From Halomonas sp. 328 (GTDB lineage Bacteria > Pseudomonadota > Gammaproteobacteria > Pseudomonadales > Halomonadaceae), in assembly GCF_015645095.1 (NCBI RefSeq), contig NZ_JADOTW010000014.1:40771-104770 (forward strand): a DNA stretch of 64,000 nucleotides. The letters are read 5' to 3'. Positions 31,828 to 42,268 of the stretch are shown one piece after another. The notes below the pieces were generated by a model that saw only the letters and a list, made by a program, of their open reading frames with translations, did no database searches and was not told the DNA's origin. Numbering within the stretch: position 1 is the first letter of the stretch; every line of letters starts with the position of its first letter. Both the position numbers and the translations under genes were made by a program.

Positions 31828-32376
31828 ATGACCGCCGATATCGCTTCGACCCTGGCCCTGCCCGAGCCGGTGATCGCCGATGAGTCCATTCAACTGGTAG
31901 ATGCCCGTAATCGCCCCTGTGGCAGCGCCCCCCGGGCACTGATGCGACGCTTCCGCTTCTGGCACCGGGCCACCTATGTGGTGGTGCGCAATGCCCGGGG
32001 CGAGCTCTGCGTGCAGCGCCGTACCCTGACCAAGGAGGTCTTTCCCGGTCACCTGGACCTGGCCGCCGGGGGCGTGGTGGGGGCCGGCGAGGCGGAGCAT
32101 GTCGCCGCCCGCCGCGAGCTCGCCGAGGAGCTGGGCATCCGCGGCGTGCCGCTGCGCGCCTGTGGCGGCTTCCGCTACGTGGAAGGCGGGCACCATATCT
32201 TCGGCAGCCTCTTCCTGGTGCACTACGACGGCCCCCTGATCCTCCAGGCGGAGGAGGTGGCGGAGGCCTTCTGGCTGCCCCTGGGCGAGGCCCTGGCCCT
32301 GGACTCGGTGACCCCGGACACCCGCTGCGCCATCGAGGCGTTGCGGTGCCGTGGCTGGCTGGAGTCGCCCGCATGA
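31828..32376 (+). CDS. Nudix hydrolase (YfcD-like)
   Basis: Predicted pyrophosphohydrolase of 182 residues. The Nudix box GGVVGAGE...RRELAEELGI (about 91-113) has the conserved Glu residues. The N-terminal lead-in (SIQLVDARNRPCGSAPRALM, then FRFWHRATYVVV) and the length resemble E. coli YfcD and isopentenyl-diphosphate isomerase-like Nudix proteins. AGGAGAG precedes the ATG. Its stop overlaps the MoxR start (ATGA), so it is translationally coupled to the MoxR-DUF58-transglutaminase operon, although a functional link is not known. Confidence 0.88.
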   Translation: MTADIASTLALPEPVIADESIQLVDARNRPCGSAPRALMRRFRFWHRATYVVVRNARGELCVQRRTLTKEVFPGHLDLAAGGVVGAGEAEHVAARRELAEELGIRGVPLRACGGFRYVEGGHHIFGSLFLVHYDGPLILQAEEVAEAFWLPLGEALALDSVTPDTRCAIEALRCRGWLESPA

Positions 32377-33311
32377 ATCGCCCCCTGCCGCCGCCACTGA
32401 GCGAGGCGCGCCTGGCCCGGGTGGTCGAGGCCCTGTCTCGGGTGGTGCGCGGCAAGCCCCGGGAGGTGCGCCTGGCGCTCTGCTGCCTGCTGTGCCGGGG
32501 GCACCTGCTGATCGAGGACCTGCCGGGGCTGGGCAAGACCACCCTGGCCCAGGCCCTGGCCCGGGTCACCGGCCTGGCGATGCAGCGCATCCAGTTCACC
32601 AGCGACCTGCTGCCGGCGGATGTCCTGGGGGTCTCGGTGTTCGACCCCCGGGATGCCAGCTTCCGCTTCCATCCCGGCCCCATCTTCCACGGCCTGGTAC
32701 TGGCCGACGAGATCAACCGCGCCACCCCCAAGACCCAGAGCGCCCTGCTCGAGGCCATGGAGGAGGGCCAGGTCACCATCGAAGGCGAGACCCGTGCCCT
32801 GCCGGATCCGTTCTTCGTCATCGCCACCCAGAATCCCCAGGAGCAGTCGGGCACCTTCCCGCTGCCGGAGTCGCAACTGGATCGCTTCCTGATGCGCCTC
32901 TCCCTGGGCTATCCGGATGCCAGGGCGGAACGCGAGATCCTCAAGGGCGAGGCGGGGCGGGGGCGTCTCGATGAACTCGCCGCCCTGCTCGACGCCGAGA
33001 CCCTGCGCGGCTGGCAGGCGCGGGTCACCGAGGTCCACGCCTCCGATAACCTGCTCGACTATGTGCAGGCCCTGGCCAAGGCCAGCCGCGAGCACGCCGA
33101 GCTGCCCTGGGGGCTCTCCACCCGGGGCGTGCTGGCGCTGCTCCACGCGGCCCGCGGCTGGGCCCTGCTGGAGGGGCGCGATCATGTGCTGCCGGAGGAC
33201 GTCCAGGCGGTCTGGGTGCCGGTGGTGGGCCACCGCTTCAGTGAGGCGCGCCGGGAGGAGGGCGAGGGCCTGGCCTGGCAGCTGCTCACCGCGGTACCGG
33301 TGCTGGGCTAG
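32373..33311 (+). CDS. MoxR-family AAA+ ATPase
   Basis: Chaperone-like AAA+ ATPase of 312 residues. Walker A is LIEDLPGLGKTTLA (about 43-56), followed by FTSDLLPADVLGVSVFD, Walker B LVLADEINRATPKTQSALLEAM and sensor FFVIATQNPQEQSGTFPLPESQLDRF, all diagnostic for MoxR. Members typically act with DUF58/VWA partners on a target in the envelope. It begins with ATG overlapping the Nudix stop and ends two bases before the DUF58 ATG. Confidence 0.95.
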   Translation: MNRPLPPPLSEARLARVVEALSRVVRGKPREVRLALCCLLCRGHLLIEDLPGLGKTTLAQALARVTGLAMQRIQFTSDLLPADVLGVSVFDPRDASFRFHPGPIFHGLVLADEINRATPKTQSALLEAMEEGQVTIEGETRALPDPFFVIATQNPQEQSGTFPLPESQLDRFLMRLSLGYPDARAEREILKGEAGRGRLDELAALLDAETLRGWQARVTEVHASDNLLDYVQALAKASREHAELPWGLSTRGVLALLHAARGWALLEGRDHVLPEDVQAVWVPVVGHRFSEARREEGEGLAWQLLTAVPVLG

Positions 33312-33313
33312 CC

Positions 33314-34249
33314 ATGGCGCGGGATATGGCCTCCCGGGGGGGCTGGCGGCAGCGCTGGCGGCATCGCCTGGCCACCCGCCAGGGGCAGCCGCTGCATCAG
33401 CGCCGCCTCTTCCTGCTGCCCACCGCCTTCGGCCTGGGCTGGGCCGCTTTGGTACTGGTGCTGCTGCTGTTCGGTATCAACTACCAGAACAACCTCGCCT
33501 ACGGCCTCGCCTTCTGGCTCTTCGCCATCGCCCTGGTGGCGCTGTGGCGGGGCTGGCGTAACCTGCACGGCATCCGCGTCACCCTGCGCCCACCCCAGGA
33601 GGTCTTCGCCGGAGGCGAGGCGCGCCTGGGGGTGCATCTCCAGGCGCCCCGACCCCGCCAGGGCATCCAGCTGCGCCTGGGGGGCGACCCGGTGACCTGT
33701 GTGATCGAGCACGGCGAGGGCCAGGCCCAACTGACCCTGCCGGCGGCGCACCGCGGCTGGCAGCCCTTGCCGCTGTTGCGCCTGCACAGCGACTGGCCCC
33801 TGGGGCTGGTGCGGGTACTGGCCTGGGTGGTGCCCGGCGACCCGCTGCTGGTCTATCCGGCCCCCCTGGACGAGGCGTCCCGCGCCACTCGGGACGAAGG
33901 GGAGGGGCAGGAGGAGCGCGACTTCAGCGGCTTGCGCCGCTATGTGCCCGGCGATAACCCGTCCCGACTGGCCTGGAAGCAGTGGAGCCGCACCGGCATG
34001 CTGGCCACCAAGCAGTTCAGCCGGCCACCGCGGCGGGTGCTGTGGCTCGATTATGACGAGGCGCCGGGGGACCCCGAGCGTCGCCTCGCCTGGCTATGTG
34101 CCCGGGTGCTGGCCCATCACCGGGCCGGCGATGCCTATGGCCTGCGCCTGCCCGGGGTGACCCTGGCCCCGGACGGCGGCGATGCCCAGCGCCGTCGCGC
34201 CCTGCGCGCCCTGGCCCTATGGGGACAGACCCCGGAGGTGACCCCATGA
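33314..34249 (+). CDS. DUF58 domain protein
   Basis: Membrane protein of 311 residues and partner of MoxR ATPases. After a basic N-terminus, two hydrophobic helices (about 30-52 and 58-78) precede a cytoplasmic or periplasmic beta domain. The DUF58 signature DFSGLRRYVPGDNPSRLAWKQWSR (about 198-221) is clear and is followed by FSRPPRRVLWLDYDEA, the start of a VWA-like fold. Its stop TGA overlaps an ATG that opens a 9-codon mini-ORF leading into the transglutaminase gene. Confidence 0.92.
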   Translation: MARDMASRGGWRQRWRHRLATRQGQPLHQRRLFLLPTAFGLGWAALVLVLLLFGINYQNNLAYGLAFWLFAIALVALWRGWRNLHGIRVTLRPPQEVFAGGEARLGVHLQAPRPRQGIQLRLGGDPVTCVIEHGEGQAQLTLPAAHRGWQPLPLLRLHSDWPLGLVRVLAWVVPGDPLLVYPAPLDEASRATRDEGEGQEERDFSGLRRYVPGDNPSRLAWKQWSRTGMLATKQFSRPPRRVLWLDYDEAPGDPERRLAWLCARVLAHHRAGDAYGLRLPGVTLAPDGGDAQRRRALRALALWGQTPEVTP

Positions 34250-34275
34250 GCGCGGCTCCAGAGGTACTCCCATGA
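34246..34275 (+). other. 9-codon mini-ORF from a duplicated start region
   Basis: A 26-bp near-tandem duplication repeats CCATGAGCGCGGC and the following GAGGT-like context. The first ATG (34246) overlaps the DUF58 stop and encodes MSAAPEVLP, ending in a TGA that overlaps the real transglutaminase ATG at 34272 (MSAAPVVL). The ATGA coupling is therefore used twice in series. Confidence 0.6.
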
Positions 34276-36335
34276 GCGCGGCCCCGGTGGTGCTGGCGGA
34301 TGGCCGCTCCCTGTCGGCGGCCATGCTGCGTCAGCTGTTTATCGGCCAGTGTCTGGTGGTGGCCCTGCACCTGGCCTGGATGCCGCCCTGGCTGCTGGGG
34401 GTGGCCCTGGCCGCCGCCAGCTGGCGCTACCTGCAGCTGCGTGACCGGGTGCCCCGGGCCAGTATCCTGCTGCGCCTGACCGCGGTGGTCGGCGTGCTGG
34501 CGGCGCTCTGGGTGGAGTTCGGCAGCCTGCATGGCATGGATAGCCTGATCGGCGTGCTGCTGGGCATCTACCTGCTCAAGCTGCTGGAGACCCACAATCG
34601 TCGCGATGCCCGGGTGGTGATCTGCATCGGCTTCGTGGCCATGACGGTGGCTTTCCTCCATGACCAGGGGGTGCTGATGACTCTGGGGGCCCTGGTGGCG
34701 TCGGTCTGGCTGCTGCAGTCCCTGGTGGGCCTGGCCGGGGCCGCCCAGCCCGCGAGCCGCTGGCGCGAGACCCTGTGGCTGGCGGGACTGTCGCTGCCGC
34801 TGATGGTGGTGCTCTTCCTGGGCTTCCCGCGCCTCGGACCGCTATGGAGCATGCCGCAGACGGAGCGCGCCGCCACCGGCCTCACCGAGGAGATCGCCCC
34901 CGGTGATATCGCCGAGCTCTCGCGCAGTGCCGCCCGCGCCTTCCGGGTGCGCTTCGAGGGGCGCGAGCCGCGCCCCGACGAGCGTTATTGGCGGGTCTAT
35001 ACCCTGTCGCGCTTCGATGGCGAGCGCTGGTCGCGGTTGACCCCGGCGGAGCTGGCCCAGTCCCTGGGCCGGACGGAGGAGAGCCTGGCGGTGGCGGCCA
35101 CCCGCTCGCCCTTCGCCGAAGGCGCACCGACGCGTTTTCGCACCGAGCTGCTGCTGGAGCCGGATAGCCGCCCCTGGCGCCCCTCGCTAGGGACGCCCCT
35201 GGCCAGCGACGTGCGCCAGCGTTACCTCCCCGATGGCACCCTGGAAGGGCTGGAGCCCCTGGCCGGGCGCAGCCTGCTGCGCCTGGCCAGCAGCGGCGAG
35301 GCCCCGAGCCATGCCGACCCCGCGGGGCCGGCCTGGTACACCCGGCTGCCCGAGGGCACCAACCCGCGCAGCCAGCGTCTGGCCCGGCAGCTGTGGCAAG
35401 CGGCGGACGGCGATCCCCAGGCCTATCTGGCGGCGCTGATGGCGCGCTTCGGCGAGGCCCCCTTCCGCTATACCCTGGCCCCGCCGCGGCTCACCGGCCG
35501 CGACCGGGTCGATGAGTTCCTCTTCGAGTCCCGGGCCGGCTACTGCACCCACTACGCCTCCGCCACCGCGGTGATGGCCCGGGCGGTGGGGATTCCGGCG
35601 CGAATCGTGGTGGGTTTCCTGGGCGGCGAGCGTCACCCCGACGGGTACTACACGGTGCGTGACTACGACGCCCATGCCTGGACCGAGGTGTGGATCGACG
35701 GTGCCTGGCGGCGCCTCGACCCCACCGCCGCCATCGCCCCGGAGCGCATCGAGGAGGGGCCCCAGGCGGTGAATGACGCCGACCAGGCCTACCTGGCCAA
35801 TGCGCCCTTCTCGCCGCTGCGGCTGCGGGAGGTGAACTGGCTCAATCAAATGCGCCTGGAGTGGGAGCGCCTGGAGTACCGATGGCAGCGCGGGGTGGTG
35901 GGCTATCAGCAGCAGCGCCGGGAGGCCGTGCTGGCCCGGCTGCAGCAGTGGTGGGGCGAGGCCTGGGCCCGTTTCACCTCGGGCCTGCGTGGCCCACTGC
36001 TGTTGGTGCTGCTGGTGGGGCTAAGCGGGGGTATTGCCCTGGCGCTGCGCCGGGGCTGGCCGCGCTGGCGGGCGCGCCATCATGAAGCCTTGCTGATACG
36101 CCGCCTGCAGGCCTGGCTGGCACGGCGTGGCCAGGGGGCGCATCCCGGCGAATCGCCGGCGGCCCATCTGCGCCGGGTGGCGGCCCTGGGGCTGGCGCCG
36201 GCTCCCCTGGACGAGGCGGCCCGGGCCTACGAACGCCTGGCCTATGCGCGATTGAGCGAGGCGGAGCGCCGTCAGCGCCGGGAGCAGCTGGCCGGGGCTT
36301 GTCGGCGTATTAGGCACCAGTGGCCACGCCGCTAG
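34272..36335 (+). CDS. Membrane-bound transglutaminase-like protein (TgpA-like, DUF3488)
   Basis: A 687-residue protein. The first about 195 residues hold several membrane helices (DUF3488: for example GVLLGIYLLKLLETHNRRDARVVICIGF). A large periplasmic part follows with the transglutaminase-like core: Cys425 (ESRAGYCTHYASATAVMARAVGIPARIVVG), His468 (DYDAHAWTEVW) and Asp483 (WRRLDPTAAI), a complete triad. A single helix (about 573-592) leads to a basic cytoplasmic C-terminus (DUF4129-like). Pseudomonas aeruginosa TgpA has this organisation and is needed for growth; the natural substrate is unknown. Last gene of the MoxR operon. Confidence 0.93.
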   Translation: MSAAPVVLADGRSLSAAMLRQLFIGQCLVVALHLAWMPPWLLGVALAAASWRYLQLRDRVPRASILLRLTAVVGVLAALWVEFGSLHGMDSLIGVLLGIYLLKLLETHNRRDARVVICIGFVAMTVAFLHDQGVLMTLGALVASVWLLQSLVGLAGAAQPASRWRETLWLAGLSLPLMVVLFLGFPRLGPLWSMPQTERAATGLTEEIAPGDIAELSRSAARAFRVRFEGREPRPDERYWRVYTLSRFDGERWSRLTPAELAQSLGRTEESLAVAATRSPFAEGAPTRFRTELLLEPDSRPWRPSLGTPLASDVRQRYLPDGTLEGLEPLAGRSLLRLASSGEAPSHADPAGPAWYTRLPEGTNPRSQRLARQLWQAADGDPQAYLAALMARFGEAPFRYTLAPPRLTGRDRVDEFLFESRAGYCTHYASATAVMARAVGIPARIVVGFLGGERHPDGYYTVRDYDAHAWTEVWIDGAWRRLDPTAAIAPERIEEGPQAVNDADQAYLANAPFSPLRLREVNWLNQMRLEWERLEYRWQRGVVGYQQQRREAVLARLQQWWGEAWARFTSGLRGPLLLVLLVGLSGGIALALRRGWPRWRARHHEALLIRRLQAWLARRGQGAHPGESPAAHLRRVAALGLAPAPLDEAARAYERLAYARLSEAERRQRREQLAGACRRIRHQWPRR

Positions 36336-36362
36336 CTCGATTGCTTAAATTCAGGCATGAAA

Positions 36363-36478
36363 GAGGGGCGCTGGGGGCAGGGCGGAGCGGGGGTTTTTTG
36401 CCAGGGAAGGCAAAAGTAGCGCCCAGGGAGGGGTTCACAGCGCCCCGCGACGGTCTGTCCCCAGGATAGCCCCGGGAC
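36363..36478 (+). repeat. Dispersed structured intergenic repeat, copy B
   Basis: A compact copy following the transglutaminase gene: GAGGGGCGCTGGGGGC, central hairpin TTTTGCC-AGGGAA-GGCAAAA (36396-36415), GCGCCCAGGGAGGGG, CACAGCGCCCC and TCCCCAGGATAGCCCCGGG. The ends GGGGCGCTG and CAGCGCCCC are exact inverted repeats. All three copies in the window are intergenic and near gene 3' ends. Confidence 0.8.
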
Positions 36479-36572
36479 TCAACAGGGTAAGAAGGCCGAG
36501 ATCTCTGGGCAAGGGTGGCATCCCCTGCGGTGACATGGCATCTTGGAATCTCTTGAACAGCGGGCCTGCGGC

Positions 36573-37070
36573 ATGTCGCTCTACGATATCGATTGCCATA
36601 CCCACCTCGGCGAACCCTTCAACCTGCGCGCCCTGCGCGGCCAGGTGCTGTTGATCACCAACGTGGCCAGTCGCTGTGGCTACACGCCCCAGCTCGAGGA
36701 GCTGGAGGCCCTCTATCGGCGCTATCACGATCAGGGCCTGATGGTGCTGGGCTTTCCCTGCAACCAGTTCGCTCGCCAGTCGCCGGAGTCGGCCCGTGAC
36801 TTCTGCGCCTTCTGTGCCCGGGAGTACCGGGTCACCTTCCCGCTGATGGAGAAGGTCAAGGTCAATGGCCCCGGGGCCCATCCGCTGTTTCTCGAGTTGC
36901 GGCGTCAGGCGCCGGGGATGCTGGGCAGCACCCTGATCAAGTGGAACTTCACCAAGTTCCTGGTGGGCCGCGACGGCCGGGTGCTGGCGCGCTTCGCGCC
37001 CCGGGACGGCCAACGGGTGATTCGCCCCGCCCTGGAGCGGGCCCTGGAGAGCCCCTTTACCACCGGCTAG
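36573..37070 (+). CDS. Glutathione peroxidase family protein
   Basis: Thiol peroxidase of the GPx family (BtuE type), reducing hydroperoxides with thioredoxin or glutathione. It has 165 residues from the ATG at 36573 (MSLYDIDCHTHLGEPF); ten extra upstream codons are possible but not family-like. The catalytic tetrad is present: Cys35 (NVASRCGYTPQ), Gln (FPCNQFARQ), Trp and Asn (KWNFTKFLVGRDG). Cysteine replaces selenocysteine as usual in bacteria. Convergent with the next gene, with stop codons overlapping by 4 bases. Confidence 0.92.
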   Translation: MSLYDIDCHTHLGEPFNLRALRGQVLLITNVASRCGYTPQLEELEALYRRYHDQGLMVLGFPCNQFARQSPESARDFCAFCAREYRVTFPLMEKVKVNGPGAHPLFLELRRQAPGMLGSTLIKWNFTKFLVGRDGRVLARFAPRDGQRVIRPALERALESPFTTG

Positions 37071-37474
37071 TCGGCCCGCTCGGCGTCCAGTGCCGCCTCG
37101 TCCTGAGCCAGCTGCACCCGCATCATCAGCTCCTGCCAGCGGTGGCGGGTCATCATGGTGGTCAGCCCCGAGAAGAGCGCCCAGCATTGGCGTCGCCAGC
37201 CGATCAGGCGGCGGTTGTGGGCCACCAGTTGACGCAATAGCCGCTCCTCGTTGAAGGCGCGCCACTCCCCGGCCACCGACATCTGATGCCGCGACAGCAC
37301 CGGCGCCAGCTCCAGGCGGAAGATCCACTCCAGCTGCTTGAAGGTGAGGCCGCTACGCTGGATCACTCCCACCATGCGGGCATAGTCCCGCTCGCCGGGC
37401 TCCCGATCGAGCCACAGCGGCGCCAGCGTCAACCAGAGTTCGCGGCGCTCCTCGACCAGTGTGTTGATATCCAT
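37067..37474 (-). CDS. Small helical protein of unknown function
   Basis: A 135-residue soluble protein starting at the ATG at 37474 ([28 protein letters not shown]). It is rich in Trp, Arg and Leu with helical periodicity, no signal peptide and no membrane segment. The N-terminal pattern resembles an uncharacterised family near DUF7079, but I cannot confirm this. The frame remains open 16 codons upstream; that part has no ribosome binding site. It is divergent from fabV. Confidence 0.6.
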   Translation of the reverse strand: MDINTLVEERRELWLTLAPLWLDREPGERDYARMVGVIQRSGLTFKQLEWIFRLELAPVLSRHQMSVAGEWRAFNEERLLRQLVAHNRRLIGWRRQCWALFSGLTTMMTRHRWQELMMRVQLAQDEAALDAERAD

Positions 37475-37649
37475 CCTGACGTACCTGCTAAACGGTGCGC
37501 CCGTCGGGCGCCTTGCCGGCATCTTCGTTCATCTGGCCGCCGCTCTCAAGGGCGGACAGCCCGGCGGCGAGTCGGTAGAATGTCGGCACCACTCGGCGTG
37601 GCCGGCAGACGGCCGCGAAGGATCGAACAGCAAGAAGTCGAGGTCAGTC

Positions 37650-38855
37650 GTGATCATCAAACCCAAGGTTCGCGGTTTTATCTGCACCACCACCCATCCC
37701 GTCGGCTGCGAGCAGAACGTGCTCGAGCAGATCGAGGCAACCCGCGCCCGGGGCCTCGATAAGGCCGCCGGTCCCAAGAAGGTGCTGGTGATCGGCGCCT
37801 CCAGCGGCTACGGCCTGGCGGCCCGCATCACCGCGGCCTTCGGCTATGGCGCCGACACCCTGGGGGTGTTCTTCGAGAAGCCCGGTACCGAGAAGAAGCC
37901 CGGCACCGCCGGCTGGTACAACTCCGCCGCCTTCGACAAGTTCGCCAAGGCCGAGGGCCTCTACAGCAAGGCGATCAACGGCGACGCCTTCTCCCATGAG
38001 GTCCGGGCCAAGGCCATCGAGCTGATCAAGGAAGACCTCGGCCAGGTCGACCTGGTGGTCTACTCCCTGGCCTCGCCGGTGCGCAAGCTGCCCGACAGCG
38101 GCGAGCTCAAACGCTCCAGCCTCAAGCCGATCGGCGAGACCTACCGCGCCACCGCCATCGACACCAACAAGGACGCCATCATCGAGGCCGAGGTGGAGCC
38201 CGCCACCCAGGAGGAGATCGAGGACACCATCACCGTGATGGGCGGCGAGGACTGGGAGCTGTGGATCGACGCCCTGGACAAGGCCGGCGTGCTGGCCCCG
38301 GGGGCCCGCAGCGTGGCCTTCAGCTATATCGGCACCGAGATCACCTGGCCGATCTACTGGCACGGGGCGCTGGGCAAGGCCAAGGAGGACCTGGATCGCG
38401 CCGCCGGCGAGATCGACCGTCGCCTGGCCGCCTCCGGTGGCGGCGCCAACGTGGCGGTGCTCAAGTCGGTGGTCACCCAGGCCAGCGCCGCCATCCCGGT
38501 GATGCCGCTGTATATCGCCATGGTCTACCAGGTGATGAAGGCCCAGGGCCTCCACGAGGGCACCATCGAGCAGCTCAACCGCCTGTTCGGTGAACGCCTC
38601 TATGCGGGACAGGGCGGCGACATGACCACCGACGAGGCGGGGCGCCTGCGCCTCGACGACTGGGAGCTGCGCGACGACGTCCAGCAGGCCTGCAAGGCGC
38701 TCTGGCCCCAGGTGACCACCGAGAATCTCTTCGAGATTACCGACTATGCTGGGTATAAGCATGAATTCCTGAAGCTCTTCGGCTTCGAGCGCGACGACGT
38801 GGATTATGAGGCCGACGTCGATCCGGTGGCGGAATTCGATGTGATCAGCGTCTGA
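37650..38855 (+). CDS. fabV: Trans-2-enoyl-ACP/CoA reductase FabV
   Basis: NADH-dependent enoyl reductase of fatty acid elongation, an alternative to FabI that is often triclosan-resistant. It has 401 residues with a GTG start at 37650 ([20 protein letters not shown]), preceded by GAGG six bases upstream; the longer open frame starting at 37461 runs through the divergent promoter. The NADH-binding [15 protein letters not shown] is at about 45-59. The active-site Y-X8-K is Tyr236 and Lys245 ([13 protein letters not shown]). Length agrees with the family (about 400). Monocistronic. Confidence 0.96.
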   Translation: MIIKPKVRGFICTTTHPVGCEQNVLEQIEATRARGLDKAAGPKKVLVIGASSGYGLAARITAAFGYGADTLGVFFEKPGTEKKPGTAGWYNSAAFDKFAKAEGLYSKAINGDAFSHEVRAKAIELIKEDLGQVDLVVYSLASPVRKLPDSGELKRSSLKPIGETYRATAIDTNKDAIIEAEVEPATQEEIEDTITVMGGEDWELWIDALDKAGVLAPGARSVAFSYIGTEITWPIYWHGALGKAKEDLDRAAGEIDRRLAASGGGANVAVLKSVVTQASAAIPVMPLYIAMVYQVMKAQGLHEGTIEQLNRLFGERLYAGQGGDMTTDEAGRLRLDDWELRDDVQQACKALWPQVTTENLFEITDYAGYKHEFLKLFGFERDDVDYEADVDPVAEFDVISV

Positions 38856-38904
38856 CCAGCGCCTCGGCGCCGGTCGGCAAGTGCAACTGGCGCGGAGGCT
38901 CGCG

Positions 38905-39105
38905 ATGGATACTCGTGAAAGCAAGACCCCGGAAGAGGAACGTCAGCACCTCAAGGAAGTCAGGCAGCCGGAGGATTACAGCAACCCCGAACCCGACGAG
39001 GACCAACCCGAGGCCCGGGAGTCGGCCCATGGCGTGCACCGGGTCCTGCTGATCGCCATCCTGGTGGGTATCATCGCGGTGGGCTTCTTCCTCTTCGGTC
39101 GCTGA
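38905..39105 (+). CDS. Small tail-anchored membrane protein
   Basis: A 66-residue protein with the ATG at 38905 and GGAGG six bases upstream. The first about 45 residues are highly charged (Glu, Asp, Lys and Arg), followed by one C-terminal membrane helix (HRVLLIAILVGIIAVGFFLF) and GR. Such proteins insert with the N-terminus in the cytoplasm. It begins 50 bases after fabV and is probably cotranscribed; a strong terminator follows. Family not recognised. Confidence 0.7.
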   Translation: MDTRESKTPEEERQHLKEVRQPEDYSNPEPDEDQPEARESAHGVHRVLLIAILVGIIAVGFFLFGR

Positions 39106-39116
39106 TCTCCGTCGCC

Positions 39117-39145
39117 GGCCGCCCCAAGGGGCGGCCTTTGTCTTT
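39117..39145 (+). terminator. Rho-independent terminator after fabV and small membrane gene
   Basis: GGCCGCCCC and GGGGCGGCC form a 9-bp stem with an AA loop, followed by TTTGTCTTT, 12 bases after the stop codon. Confidence 0.88.
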
Positions 39146-39235
39146 CCGGGACGGCTTTTTCTCTCGGCTCGTCCCGCCGCTTTCCCCCCCGTGGCAATTG
39201 GGTAAGATGGTGGGTTCCGCGATCGGAGTCTGCCC

Positions 39236-40216
39236 ATGCACGATGCCCCCTTTTCCAGCGCCAACCTCGGACACCCCCGCCGCGTGGGGGCGGTGATGCT
39301 GCCGGGTTTCTCGCTGATGGCCCAGGCCTGTGCCCTGGAGCCTCTGGCGGTGGCCAATCAGCTCGCCGGGCGACGCCTCTACGAGCTGCATAGCTTGGGC
39401 CTGGATACCCGGGAGGTGGGCAGTGCCGCCGAGGTGGCGATACTGCCCGGCGAGCGCTTCGACGCGCTGGACGCGGCCCCGGACCTGCTGCTGGTCTGTG
39501 CCCCCTCGCCCCTGGCGGGTAGCCTGGCGCCCTCCCTCGAGGAGTGGCTGCGGCGGCTGGCGCGGGGAGGGGTGGTGCTGGGCGGCATCGCCGGTGGCGC
39601 CGAGGTGCTGGCCCGGGCCGGGGTGCTGGACGGCTACCGCGCGACCCTGCCCTGGCAGCGCTTCGACGCCTTCGCCCGGGACTACCCCCGGGTGCGGCTC
39701 TCCCATCAGTTGTTCGAGATCGACCGGGATCGCCTGACCTGTGGTGGCGGCACCGCCGCCATGGACATGATGATGACCCTGGTCGGCATGCAGCATGGCC
39801 AGCCCTTGGCCGAGGCGGTCTCCGAGCACTTCGTGCTGGAGCGCATCCGCATGGCCGACGAGCCCCAGCATGTGCCGCTGCGCTCGCGGCTGGGCCACGC
39901 CCCCCAGAGCCTGATCGATGCGGTGACCCTGATGGAGGCCAATATCGAGGAGCCCCTGACCACCCACGAGCTGGCCGAGCACCTGGGGATCTCCCGGCGC
40001 CAGCTGGAGCGGCTGTTCAAGAAGTACCTGCAGGCGGTGCCCAGCCGCTACTACCTCAACCTGCGCCTGCAGCAGGCCCGTAAGCTACTGCGGGAGAGCG
40101 ATCAGGCGGTAGGCGAGATCGCCCTGCAGACCGGCTTCTCCTCCGGCGCTCATTTCTCCACCGCCTACCGCAATCACTTCGGCATGACGCCCCGGGAAGA
40201 GCGCCTTACCGCCTGA
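39236..40216 (+). CDS. GlxA/AraC-family transcriptional regulator, ArgR-like
   Basis: A 326-residue protein. The N-terminal about 200 residues form a DJ-1/PfpI (class I glutaminase-like) ligand domain (VGAVMLPGFSLMAQACALEPLAVANQLAGR). The C-terminal about 100 residues hold two AraC helix-turn-helix units (LTTHELAEHLGISRRQLERLFKKYL and VGEIALQTGFSSGAHFSTAYRNHFGMTPREER). In Pseudomonas aeruginosa the regulator of this architecture called ArgR senses arginine and activates the aru (AST) operon. Here it lies just ahead of the AST genes, separated by one minus-strand gene, so the same role is inferred. Other GlxA members sense betaine or carnitine. Confidence 0.85.
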   Translation: MHDAPFSSANLGHPRRVGAVMLPGFSLMAQACALEPLAVANQLAGRRLYELHSLGLDTREVGSAAEVAILPGERFDALDAAPDLLLVCAPSPLAGSLAPSLEEWLRRLARGGVVLGGIAGGAEVLARAGVLDGYRATLPWQRFDAFARDYPRVRLSHQLFEIDRDRLTCGGGTAAMDMMMTLVGMQHGQPLAEAVSEHFVLERIRMADEPQHVPLRSRLGHAPQSLIDAVTLMEANIEEPLTTHELAEHLGISRRQLERLFKKYLQAVPSRYYLNLRLQQARKLLRESDQAVGEIALQTGFSSGAHFSTAYRNHFGMTPREERLTA

Positions 40217-40233
40217 GGCTCGGCTTGCCGGGC

Positions 40234-40878
40234 CTAGTCGTCGTTCTCGCCTGACGGAGGATCGGCCTTGCGGGCCCGCAGGGCGCGGAACAGCGTGCCC
40301 ATCAGCACCGGCCGGTCGGCCTCGATCACGAAGCCGGCGGTCTCCAGCAGCGGCCGGGCCTGGCGGGTGATATCGGTGGCGATGGCGCGGGTCACCAGGT
40401 TGAGGGCGCGCCGCCCCAGGCCGGCGGGGCGGTCATCGGCCTGGAACTTGTCCATCACCGCCAGCCGGCCCGAGTCGCGCAGTACCCGATGGGCCTCGGC
40501 GAGCCCCCGTTCCGGGGCCGGCATCACCGCCAGGATCAGGTGCATCACCACCACGTCGAAGTGCCGGTCCGGGTAGTCCAGGTCGGCGGCATCCATCACC
40601 CGGCAGTGCACCTTCCGGCCCAGCGCCTCGGCGCGGCGGGCGATTCGTCGTACCATGGCCGGCGACAGGTCGGTGGCATGCACCTCGGCGTCCTCCGGCA
40701 GCCAGGGCAGGTCGAGGCCGGTACCGGCCCCCACCAGCAGTACCCGGGCCCGGGGCGGCCACGTCAGCTGCGCCAGGGCCTCTTGGCGCGGCCGCCGGAA
40801 GGCACGTTCGGCCAGCGCATCGTAGATCGGCGCATAGAGGCCGTAGCGCAGGCGATTCCAGGTGGTGGCATCGAACAT
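40234..40878 (-). CDS. Class I SAM-dependent methyltransferase
   Basis: A 214-residue protein starting at the ATG at 40878 (MFDATTWNRLRYGLYAPIYD) with GAGG upstream. Motif I VLLVGAGTGLDLPWL and the acidic EVHATDLSPAMV are clear, followed by FDVVVMHLILAVMPAPE. The N-terminal RYGLYAPIYDALAERAF resembles phosphatidylethanolamine or UbiE-type methyltransferases acting on lipids or quinones. The substrate is not determinable. It is inserted between the AraC-type regulator and astC and transcribed away from astC. Confidence 0.82.
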   Translation of the reverse strand: MFDATTWNRLRYGLYAPIYDALAERAFRRPRQEALAQLTWPPRARVLLVGAGTGLDLPWLPEDAEVHATDLSPAMVRRIARRAEALGRKVHCRVMDAADLDYPDRHFDVVVMHLILAVMPAPERGLAEAHRVLRDSGRLAVMDKFQADDRPAGLGRRALNLVTRAIATDITRQARPLLETAGFVIEADRPVLMGTLFRALRARKADPPSGENDD

Positions 40879-40922
40879 TCCGCACCTCGTCATCTTGGGC
40901 CGCGCCCAACCGCTTTTGATAA

Positions 40923-42221
<1,299 letters not shown>

Positions 42222-42268
42222 GGTCGCCCATGCCCGCGCATCAATCCTTGCCCCCTGGAGGACTCGCC

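Noticed and set aside
37461..37649. 63-codon N-terminal extension of fabV
   Set aside because: It would run through the divergent promoter region, lacks similarity to FabV, and the GTG at 37650 has a good ribosome binding site and the family N-terminus.
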